NCBI GenBank assembly: GCA_013694685.1
Contig: JACDBY010000159.1
Coordinates: 1-7,490, forward strand
Direction: 5' to 3'
DNA from: Actinomycetota bacterium
GTDB lineage: Bacteria; Actinomycetota; Thermoleophilia; Gaiellales; Gaiellaceae
Length of the DNA: 7,490 bases
Below are positions 1 through 5,161 of this stretch, in pieces; the first letter of the stretch is position 1; each line of letters starts with the position of its first letter. The notes below the pieces were generated by a model. That model was not told the origin of the DNA and searched no databases. It saw nothing but the letters and a program-made list of their open reading frames with translations. Made by a program: the position numbers and the translations under genes.

Positions 1-1
1 G

Positions 2-388
2 CTCGATACGGCCTGGGTCGCAGTCGTCGGACAGCTTCACGCCAGGATCTTCGGCGGGCTACCGCTGCTCGTCGGCGGTCGCTCGTCCGGTGCGCGGGTC
101 GCGTGTCGCACGTCGGACGCGACCGGAGCGGCCGGCGTCCTCTGCCTCGCCTTTCCGCTCCGTCCGCCGCGGCGAGGCGGGCAAGAGCGGCCCAGCCGCC
201 TGCACGAGCTGGAGGCCGTCAGAGTGCCGGTGCTCGTGGTGCAGGGCGCGCGCGACCCGTTCGGTCTGCCGCCCGCCTCGTCCATGCGATCTGTCGTCTC
301 GGTGCCCGGCGACCACAGCCTCCGCACCGCTCGCGCCGCGTTGTGCGATGCGGTCGCTGCGTGGCTCCGCGAGCTCGTGCCACGCTGA
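2..388 (+). CDS. Alpha/beta hydrolase, C-terminal part (5' end outside window)
   Basis: Open reading frame entering from the left edge and ending at TGA 386-388; 128 residues are visible. A complete alpha/beta-hydrolase triad can be read: the nucleophile elbow GGRSSGA with Ser28 (GxSxG), an acid in the strand-loop LVVQGARDPFG (Asp85), and a histidine in VPGDHSL (His105). The short distance between elbow and acid, with no lid domain, and the overall size fit the compact dienelactone-hydrolase/KANL3-Tex30-like hydrolases (about 200 residues in full), so roughly 70 residues are probably missing. Substrate cannot be predicted and some members of this group have no known activity. A longer overlapping ATG-initiated frame on the same strand (from 90) has no family features and is a shadow. 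The gene converges on the cyclase-fusion gene with only 2 bases between the stop codons. Confidence 0.8.
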   Translation, partial: LDTAWVAVVGQLHARIFGGLPLLVGGRSSGARVACRTSDATGAAGVLCLAFPLRPPRRGGQERPSRLHELEAVRVPVLVVQGARDPFGLPPASSMRSVVSVPGDHSLRTARAALCDAVAAWLRELVPR

Positions 389-390
389 GC

Positions 391-1710
391 TCAGCGGACG
401 GCGGCGAGACGCCGTCTCCCCTCCACCCCTTTCAGCACGTGTGTCCCCCGCTCGTCGAACTCGAGACCCGACCCCGCCACGAGGTCGCGGGTCGTCTCCG
501 TGACGAGGATCTCTCCGGCCGCGGCCAGTCCCATCACGCGGGCCGCGAGATGCACCGCGATTCCACGCGGCTTGTCGCCGGGCCGCCGCTCGACCTCGCC
601 GGTGTGCACTCCTGCCCGCACGTCGAGACCGAGTCCTGCGAGGGCTCGGCGGATCGCCGACGCGCACCGGATCGCGCGCGCGGGGCCGTCGAAGAGCGCG
701 AGGAAGCCGTCGCCGGCCGTGTCGATCTCCTCGCCCGCGAAGCTCGAGAGCGCGCGTCGGACGGCCTCGTTGTGCCTCTCGAGGAGTGTCGTCCAGGCGC
801 TGTCGCCGAGCGTCGTCGCGTGCTCGGTCGAGCCGACGAGGTCGGTGAAGAGGATCGTCGCGAGGACGCGGTGCGACGGCGCCGGCCGGCGCGCGCCGGT
901 GAGGAACTCCTCGATCTCGTCGACGATCTGCTCGGGATCGATGAACGGGACGTGGTCGTCGCCCGTCAACTCGACGAAGCGTGCGCCGGGGATGTGCGCA
1001 GCGATGTACCTGCCCTCGTCGACGGAGGCGTCCAGGTCACCGTCGCGGTGGAGCACGAGCGCCGGGCACTGGACGGTGGCGAGCGCCTCGCGGACGTCGG
1101 CCTGCGAGTTCATGAGGATCAGATCTCGCGCCCCTGCCGGGCTGACCGACGCCCGTGCCCGTCGAGTGATCCAGGTGACGAGCGCCGGGTCGGCGTTCGG
1201 CGCCATCGTCGCGAGGTCGGTGTTGGTACCCCACGTCGCCTCGAGTTCCTGGGCGGCACGAACCCGCTCTTCCCGGGTCGGCGCCCATGGGTAGTCATCG
1301 TCCGGGTTGCAGCGCTTCGCGTACGTCCCGTAGAGAACGAGCGCGCGGCTGCGCTCGGGATAGGTCGCCGCGAAGAGCACGCACATCGGGCCGCCCTCCG
1401 AGTACCCGACGAGGGCTGCCGTCCTGCTGCCGGCCGCGTCGAGCACCGCCCGCACGTCGTCCATGCGCGTCTCGAAGTCGGGAAGTCCGACGTTACGGTC
1501 CGAGAGCCCGGTGCCGCGTTTGTCGAAGCGGATCAGCCGGGAGAACGAGGCAAGGCGGTCAAGCAGCAGCGCGTTGCCCTCGTGCTCCTCGTCGATCTCG
1601 AGGTGCGAGAAGAAGCCCGGCACCAACACGAGATCGAAGGGACCCTCGCCCGTCACCTGGTACGCGATGTTGACCTCACCGCTCCGCGCGTAGTGGATCG
1701 GCGCCGTCAT
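391..1710 (-). CDS. Alpha/beta hydrolase - class III adenylate/guanylate cyclase domain fusion
   Basis: 439 residues. Residues about 1-272 are an alpha/beta hydrolase: elbow GYSEGG with Ser104, acid in HRDGDLD (Asp225), His253 in GDDHVPF. Residues about 280-439 are a class III cyclase homology domain, opening with ILFTDLVGST (metal ligand Asp290), then TAGDGFLALF (second metal ligand Asp334), GVHTGEVE, and the block ending AARV (Arg391). The fusion is a common actinobacterial architecture thought to couple small-molecule sensing or hydrolysis to cyclic nucleotide production. By my hand alignment the substrate-selecting Lys is replaced by Asp330 (EEIDTAGD), the second selecting residue by Lys380, and the transition-state Asn by His387 (VHLAAR), so cyclase activity or substrate is uncertain. 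There is no signal peptide or membrane segment, so it is cytoplasmic. The ATG start is preceded by a weak AGG six bases upstream. The gene is divergent from the STAS gene. Confidence 0.92.
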   Translation of the reverse strand: MTAPIHYARSGEVNIAYQVTGEGPFDLVLVPGFFSHLEIDEEHEGNALLLDRLASFSRLIRFDKRGTGLSDRNVGLPDFETRMDDVRAVLDAAGSRTAALVGYSEGGPMCVLFAATYPERSRALVLYGTYAKRCNPDDDYPWAPTREERVRAAQELEATWGTNTDLATMAPNADPALVTWITRRARASVSPAGARDLILMNSQADVREALATVQCPALVLHRDGDLDASVDEGRYIAAHIPGARFVELTGDDHVPFIDPEQIVDEIEEFLTGARRPAPSHRVLATILFTDLVGSTEHATTLGDSAWTTLLERHNEAVRRALSSFAGEEIDTAGDGFLALFDGPARAIRCASAIRRALAGLGLDVRAGVHTGEVERRPGDKPRGIAVHLAARVMGLAAAGEILVTETTRDLVAGSGLEFDERGTHVLKGVEGRRRLAAVR

Positions 1711-1865
1711 CCGGCGCCTGTCGTCGGCAGTCGGCGGGGGCGGTGCACTCGGCCATCTTCACGCACGGCGGCCACGACGGCCGGCTCACGCGCGGGATCG
1801 GCGTCTCGGGGACCTGGCGCGCGTCGGCACCGATGACTTTCGGCAACGCCTGGAGTCTCCTCCGC
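1711..1865. other. Divergent intergenic region between cyclase-fusion and STAS genes
   Basis: About 155 bases separate the divergent start codons if the STAS gene begins at 1866. Promoters for both genes should lie here because both neighbours converge with their other partners. I see no convincing -10/-35 pair in this GC-rich stretch and no clear operator palindrome. The frame of the STAS gene is open back to an ATG at 1743, but the residues it would add (GGHDGRLTRG and so on) do not resemble part of a STAS fold. Confidence 0.45.
1852..1855 (+). promoter_or_regulatory. Ribosome binding site for the STAS gene (GGAG)
   Basis: GGAG lies 10 bases before the ATG at 1866 and favours that start over the in-frame ATGs at 1743 and 1833. 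The STAS fold begins a few residues after 1866. Confidence 0.5.
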
Positions 1866-2153
1866 ATGGCCCCGGCCGAGCGAGCGCTCGTCTTCACCGT
1901 GCACGGTCCCATCGACCGGGAGGACCTACCGGGTCTCTGCGCCCGCGTCGGAACGCTTCTCGAGGCGGCCTGGGCCGGGATCGCCGAGTGCGACGTCGCG
2001 ACGGTGGCCCCGAACGCCGTCACGGTCGACGCGCTGGCGCGCCTGCAGCTCGCCGCGAGGCGCTTCGGGTGTCAGGTGCGGCTCGTCAACGCCTCACCCG
2101 AGCTCCGGGCGCTCGTCGGCTTCATGGGCCTCGCTGACGTGCTGCCGGAGTAG
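1866..2153 (+). CDS. Stand-alone STAS-domain protein (anti-anti-sigma-like)
   Basis: 95 residues from the ATG at 1866, which has an upstream GGAG; a start at 1743 would give 136 residues with an unfitting N-terminus. The pattern is a minimal STAS domain: a beta strand ALVFTVHGPI, a helix with ALVG-type spacing, a strand CDVATVAP, the segment TVDALARLQLAARRFGCQVRLVNASPEL, and the terminal GLADVL. SpoIIAA/RsbV-like STAS proteins bind anti-sigma kinases and are inactivated by phosphorylation of Ser in the D-S-S/A-G loop. Here the equivalent positions read VDALARL (Asp55, Ala56), so the phospho-acceptor is missing. It may therefore be a constitutive or purely structural partner rather than a phospho-switch. 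It converges on the sigma factor gene with 3 bases between stops. Functional assignment beyond the fold is inference. Confidence 0.75.
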   Translation: MAPAERALVFTVHGPIDREDLPGLCARVGTLLEAAWAGIAECDVATVAPNAVTVDALARLQLAARRFGCQVRLVNASPELRALVGFMGLADVLPE

Positions 2154-2156
2154 CGG

Positions 2157-3152
2157 TTACGACTCGAGCCGCAATGGCAGGCCGAAGAGCGGGAAGACCT
2201 TCTGCGCGTCGAGGAAGAACGTCAGCTCGACGATCCGGTCGTCCTCGAGCTCGAGCACCTGCAGCGCCCACGCGTCGAAGCCGCTTCCGGTGGTGCTCGG
2301 CTTGTACTGCCCGAACGCCGGCGAGCCGTTCGCAGCGGCGGTCGGAAGCACACGCGAGCCGCGGCAGGCGGAGCCCGGGCCGAGCCACCACGCGAAGATG
2401 TCCTCCCGGCCGCGCAGCCAGAGGTCGTACGGCGGCATCGACTGCGTCGCGTCCTCGTGGATCAGGGACGTGAGCGCCTCCATGTCGTAGCGCTCGAACG
2501 CCTCGACGTACCGGGCGAGGAGCTCCTTCTGCGTGGCGTCGAGCTCGCTCGAGGACTCGGTGCCGAGCTCACTCACCTCGAGCGTCGCACGTGCGCGCTG
2601 GAGCGCACTGTTGACCGACGCGACGCTCGTCTCGAGCAGCTCGGCGACCTCGCTCGCCTGCCAGCGCAGCACCTCGCAGAGGAGGAGCGTGGCACGCTGC
2701 TTCGCGGGCAGGCGCTGGAGCGCGGCGACGAAGGCGAGGCGGATCGTCTCCCGCGCCACCGCGACCTCGGCCGGGTCACCGCCCTCCTGCACGACGAGCG
2801 TGTCGGGAGCGGGCTCGATCCAGGTGATCTCGGGGAGCGTCTGGAGGTTGGCCTCGATCGGCTCGCGGGCCGGACCGAGATCCATCGGCCGTGCACGGCG
2901 CTCGCGACCCGAGATCATGTCGAGGCAGACGTTCGTCGCGATGCGATAGAGCCACGACCGGAGCGCCGAGCGCCCCTCGAACCGCTTGAGGCCCTTCCAG
3001 GCCCGGAGCATCGTCTCCTGGACGGCGTCCTCGGCCTCGAAGATCGAGCCGAGCATGCGATAGCAGTAGCCGGTCAGCTCGCTGCGGTGGAGCTCGAGGG
3101 TCTGCTCGAGCTCGCTACGCGCGAGGATCGTCCCGCTCGCGGCCTCCGCCAT
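2157..3152 (-). CDS. ECF sigma factor with C-terminal SnoaL-like domain (SigG/SigX5 type)
   Basis: 331 residues, well above the roughly 180 of a plain ECF sigma factor. Region 2 spans about residues 20-85 (YRMLGSIFEAEDAVQETMLRAW read in part, then SWLYRIATNVCLD). The linker contains the family-typical LPEITWIEPAPD near 106-117. Region 4 lies at about 133-192 (LQRLPAKQRATLLLCEVL, then a helix-turn-helix WQASEVAELLETSVASVNSALQRAR read in part). Residues about 205-320 form an NTF2/SnoaL-like domain (LLARYVEAFERYD, then LELEDDRIVELTFFLDA). This layout and linker match the TIGR02960-type SigX5/mycobacterial SigG-like family from memory. In such sigma factors the SnoaL-like tail is thought to regulate core binding or promoter opening in place of a separate anti-sigma factor; no anti-sigma gene is visible. 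The start is supported by AGGA seven bases upstream. It could be autoregulated, but no cognate promoter was identified. Confidence 0.93.
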   Translation of the reverse strand: MAEAASGTILARSELEQTLELHRSELTGYCYRMLGSIFEAEDAVQETMLRAWKGLKRFEGRSALRSWLYRIATNVCLDMISGRERRARPMDLGPAREPIEANLQTLPEITWIEPAPDTLVVQEGGDPAEVAVARETIRLAFVAALQRLPAKQRATLLLCEVLRWQASEVAELLETSVASVNSALQRARATLEVSELGTESSSELDATQKELLARYVEAFERYDMEALTSLIHEDATQSMPPYDLWLRGREDIFAWWLGPGSACRGSRVLPTAAANGSPAFGQYKPSTTGSGFDAWALQVLELEDDRIVELTFFLDAQKVFPLFGLPLRLES

Positions 3153-3159
3153 GCGCAGA

Positions 3160-3163
3160 TCCT
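3160..3163 (-). promoter_or_regulatory. Ribosome binding site of the sigma factor gene (AGGA)
   Basis: On the minus strand CTAGGATCTGCGC precedes the ATG; AGGA sits 7 bases from the start codon and supports initiation at 3152. Confidence 0.6.
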
Positions 3164-3202
3164 AGGTGACAGGTGCGCGGCCGAAGGTGCGGTAAACCCA
3201 AC

Positions 3203-3262
3203 CTTGGGGACTGGCCCCGCAGGGGCCGGTCCCTCGCGCGACACGCGAGCACCGACCCCAAG
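3203..3262. repeat. Nested hairpin structure with GGGGACTGGCCCC arm
   Basis: An outer inverted repeat cttgggg (3203-3209) / ccccaag (3256-3262) encloses two hairpins. The first is ggggactggcccc (3206-3218) with loop gca and return arm ggggccggtccct (3222-3234), a 13-bp stem with G-T wobbles; its core ggcccc/ggggcc is perfect. The second is ctcgcg (3233-3238) / cgcgag (3244-3249) with a 5-base loop. The outer stem and the first hairpin share the bases 3206-3209, so they would compete. The block lies between the peroxiredoxin stop and the sigma factor start. Its left arm resembles the repeats at 3281-3326, suggesting a diverged copy of the same repeat family. Confidence 0.65.
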
Positions 3263-3280
3263 ACACCGTCGGTCGCACAA

Positions 3281-3312
3281 GGGTCAGTCCCCTCCGGGGT
3301 CAGTCCCCTCCG
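3281..3312. repeat. Tandem repeat, two identical 16-bp units
   Basis: The unit gggtcagtcccctccg occurs twice without interruption (3281-3296 and 3297-3312). A third, diverged half unit beginning gggacagacccc follows from 3313. Each unit contains a near-palindrome GGGGTCAGTCCCC, so the array can fold into alternative hairpins on either strand. Confidence 0.85.
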
Positions 3313-3326
3313 GGGACAGACCCCGG
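3294..3326 (-). terminator. Strong hairpin downstream of the peroxiredoxin gene, terminator-like or repeat element
   Basis: Arms 3294-3308 and 3312-3326 pair over 15 positions with one A-A mismatch (3302/3318) around a 3-base loop tcc. On the minus strand it starts about 10 bases after the peroxiredoxin stop codon, a usual place for an intrinsic terminator, but no T-run follows. It is made from the second tandem unit and the diverged third unit, so termination may be a by-product of a dispersed repeat. Function is inferred from position only. Confidence 0.45.
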
Positions 3327-3336
3327 GGACCCGTTC

Positions 3337-3996
3337 TCAGCGCGGCTGCGGGACGATGCGGATGTAGGGCCGCGGGGACTCCCAGCCGTCCGGGTAGAGC
3401 TCGCGCGCCTCGTCGTCGGAAACCGAGCCCGCGATGATCACGTCGTCGCCCTGCCGCCAGTTGACCGGGGTTGCGACGCGGTGCTCCGCCGTGAGCTGCA
3501 GCGAGTCGATCACGCGCAGCACCTCGTCGAAGTTCCGCCCGGTCGTCATCGGGTAGACGAGGATCAGCTTGACCTTCTTGTCGGGGCCGACGACGAAGAC
3601 GTTGCGCACGGTCTGGTTGTCGGCGGGCGTGCGGGTGGTGGGGTCGCCCTCGACCTCGGCAGGCAGCATCCCGTAGAGCTTCGAGACCGCGAAATCCTTG
3701 TCGCCGATGATCGGATAGTTGGGCGCGGTGCCCTGGGTCTCCTCGATGTCGGACGACCACTTCTCGTGGTTGCCGACAGGGTCGACGGAGAGCCCGATGA
3801 TCTTGACGTTCCGCCGGTCGAACTCCGGCTTGATGCTCGCCATGTAGCCGAGCTCGGTCGTGCAGACCGGTGTGAAGTTCCGCGGGTGCGAGAAGAGCAC
3901 CGCCCACGAGTCGCCGATCCAGTCGTGGAAGCGGATCGTTCCCTCGGTCGTCTCCGCCTCGAAATCCGGTGCCGTGTCACCGATCTTGAGCGTCAT
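3337..3996 (-). CDS. 1-Cys peroxiredoxin (Prx6-type AhpC/TSA family)
   Basis: 219 residues from the ATG at 3996, a length typical of 1-Cys peroxiredoxins. It would reduce hydrogen peroxide and organic or lipid hydroperoxides in the cytoplasm. The thioredoxin-fold N-terminus reads MTLKIGDTAPDFEAETTEG; the active site is SHPRNFTPVCTTELG with peroxidatic Cys45, Thr42 and the Prx6-type His37. Cys45 is the only cysteine in the protein, so there is no resolving cysteine and the sulfenic acid must be reduced by an external thiol. Further family blocks are GLSVDPVGNHEKW, TVRNVFVVGPDKKV and the C-terminal dimer-forming extension with TPVNWRQGDDVII. The frame is open to an ATG at 4020, but a strong GAGGAGGA lies just before 3996 and the family N-terminus begins there. 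No regulator binding site could be recognised. Confidence 0.95.
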   Translation of the reverse strand: MTLKIGDTAPDFEAETTEGTIRFHDWIGDSWAVLFSHPRNFTPVCTTELGYMASIKPEFDRRNVKIIGLSVDPVGNHEKWSSDIEETQGTAPNYPIIGDKDFAVSKLYGMLPAEVEGDPTTRTPADNQTVRNVFVVGPDKKVKLILVYPMTTGRNFDEVLRVIDSLQLTAEHRVATPVNWRQGDDVIIAGSVSDDEARELYPDGWESPRPYIRIVPQPR

Positions 3997-4000
3997 TCCA

Positions 4001-4008
4001 TCCTCCTC
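4001..4008 (-). promoter_or_regulatory. Strong Shine-Dalgarno deciding the peroxiredoxin start
   Basis: The minus strand reads GAGGAGGA then TGGA then ATG. This near-perfect site places the start at 3996 and would lie inside the coding region if the ATG at 4020 were used. It predicts high translation. Confidence 0.8.
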
Positions 4009-4045
4009 GAGCTCGAACAAGGCTCAATTCTTCCATAAGTGAAGT

Positions 4046-4080
4046 GGCGGGCGCGGCGACTCCCCGCCGCCGCGCCCGCC
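4046..4080 (-). terminator. Perfect 13-bp GC hairpin after the metalloprotease gene
   Basis: The arms ggcgggcgcggcg (4046-4058) and cgccgcgcccgcc (4068-4080) are exact inverted complements around a 9-base loop. The hairpin begins 5 bases beyond the metalloprotease stop codon on the minus strand. No T-run follows (the next bases are ACTTCACTTATG), so it is a U-less, GC-only candidate of a kind proposed for actinobacteria. It probably separates the secreted-protein transcript from the peroxiredoxin gene, whose promoter should then lie in about 4009-4045. Confidence 0.6.
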
Positions 4081-4085
4081 GTGCC

Positions 4086-5108
4086 TCACGGGAGAATGCC
4101 GCGCGCCTGGAACGCCGCTCTGACCTGGCCGGCCTCGCCGGGGCCATAGAGCTTCTCGGCCGCCGCGACGATGTCCTGCGCGAGCGCGGGCATCGTGCCA
4201 CCGTCGAACCCGAACTGCCCCTCGAGGATCGCCGTGTCGGCATGCACGTGCCCGAGCGTCGCGCGGACGTCCCAGAGCGCCCGCGACCAGATGCGCCCGT
4301 CGCGATGGACCTGGCCCGCGAGATCCTGCGGATACCGCAGGTCGAGATCGATGCGGCGCAGGCAATGGGGGACGGTCGTGGTGTACGAGACCGCGTCCCA
4401 GTCCGCCACGCACGCGGGATCGGAGGACGGCGGATAGCCGAGCTGCGCGCGGACGACCTGGGTCACCGTCACGGCCCAGTAGTCCCCGAACCCCTCACTG
4501 ATCGCGCCCGCCTCGCCGGTCGAGAACTGGAAGTCCTGCGAGAAATGGATCGCATGCCCGTACTCGTGGAGGATCACCTCGCCGTCCTCGGCGTCGTCCA
4601 CACCGCCCTTGCCAAGCCGGATCTCGTCCTTCTTGTCGGTCGCGAAGGAGTTGTCCAGCCCCCACTGGTTGATCCGGAGGCGTTGCGGCTCCTTGTTGAC
4701 GGCGCGGAGGCGGCTCCCGAAGCCCAGCGACTGGATGTAGCGCTGCGCCTCGGTGATCCAGTAGTACGCCATCACCTGCTCGAACTCGTCGTCGTGGCGG
4801 TTGTACGAGAAGGCGTTCGTCGGCGAGTAGGCCGGGGCGCCCGTCTCGCTCACGATCACCGCCCAGTCGCCGCGCAGGTACCCGGAGCCGTCGAGGTTCG
4901 TGAGTCGCACAGACCTGTACGCGGGTTGCAGGGCGGCGTAGTCGGCGTCCTTCTCGTCGGTGAGTGACTGGTTGCCGAGATCCTGTACCGGGTTCGGCAT
5001 GAAGACGCGCGCATCGCCGGTGCTCGAGCCCGAGCCGGGCTTGGTGGCGTAGGCCGCCGAGGCCGTCACAAGAGACAGCAGCAGCAGCGCCAGGAGAACT
5101 CGCTTCAC
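4086..5108 (-). CDS. Secreted zinc metalloprotease (gluzincin, fungalysin/M36-like)
   Basis: 340 residues from a GTG start. The N-terminus is a classic signal peptide (VKRVLLALLLLSLVTASAAYA, charged then hydrophobic, cleavage probable after AYA near residue 21). The catalytic zinc site is HEYGH (His181, Glu182, His185), with a third ligand Glu205 in AISEGFGDYWA 20 residues on. This HExxH...E spacing is that of gluzincins such as thermolysin (M4) and fungalysin (M36). Downstream, VHRDGRIWSRALWDVR (His268) resembles the M36 motif holding the catalytic His before an LW-helix. Cys233 and Cys249 could form a disulfide. The protein lacks the long propeptide of classical M4/M36 enzymes: only about 155 residues separate the signal from the active site. 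The frame is open far upstream (to 6662), but that part only shadows the neighbouring gene. It lies 53 bases after the 738-residue secreted protein. The peptide substrate is unknown. Confidence 0.88.
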   Translation of the reverse strand: MKRVLLALLLLSLVTASAAYATKPGSGSSTGDARVFMPNPVQDLGNQSLTDEKDADYAALQPAYRSVRLTNLDGSGYLRGDWAVIVSETGAPAYSPTNAFSYNRHDDEFEQVMAYYWITEAQRYIQSLGFGSRLRAVNKEPQRLRINQWGLDNSFATDKKDEIRLGKGGVDDAEDGEVILHEYGHAIHFSQDFQFSTGEAGAISEGFGDYWAVTVTQVVRAQLGYPPSSDPACVADWDAVSYTTTVPHCLRRIDLDLRYPQDLAGQVHRDGRIWSRALWDVRATLGHVHADTAILEGQFGFDGGTMPALAQDIVAAAEKLYGPGEAGQVRAAFQARGILP

Positions 5109-5111
5109 GTC

Positions 5112-5120
5112 TCTCCCCTC
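5112..5120 (-). promoter_or_regulatory. Purine-rich ribosome binding site before the GTG start of the metalloprotease
   Basis: The minus strand reads GAGGGGAGA just before GAC-GTG. This purine block directly precedes the signal-peptide-coding segment and supports GTG at 5108 as the start rather than any of the upstream codons of the long open frame. Confidence 0.7.
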
Positions 5121-5161
5121 TTGCTTGCGTGAGGAGGCGCAGGGTACCCGTTGGTCGGCGC

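Noticed and set aside
103..1836. 577-residue open frame on the plus strand
   Set aside because: It runs antisense to the hydrolase-cyclase fusion, has low-complexity Arg/Ala/Glu/Val composition and no family motif, and is a mirror of high-GC codon use in the real gene.
3166..3172. TGTCACC on the minus strand, similar to the TGTCACA -35 element known for ECF41-type sigma factors
   Set aside because: It lies only about 14 bases before the sigma factor start codon, so the transcription start would fall inside the gene; no matching -10 element is placed sensibly.
3203..3326. Repeat block as a CRISPR array
   Set aside because: The 16-bp units are directly adjacent without unique spacers, and no cas gene is present.
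2457..3437. 326-residue plus-strand frame opposite the sigma factor and repeat block
   Set aside because: It is antisense to well-supported sigma factor regions 2 and 4, contains no recognisable domain, and its end is merely translated repeat sequence.
4325..4341. Inverted repeat cctgcgg-ata-ccgcagg
   Set aside because: It lies inside the metalloprotease coding sequence with normal codon use and is the sort of short palindrome expected by chance at this GC content.
4044..4967. 307-residue plus-strand frame opposite the metalloprotease
   Set aside because: It shadows a gene with clear signal peptide and zinc site; composition is charge-rich and without motifs.
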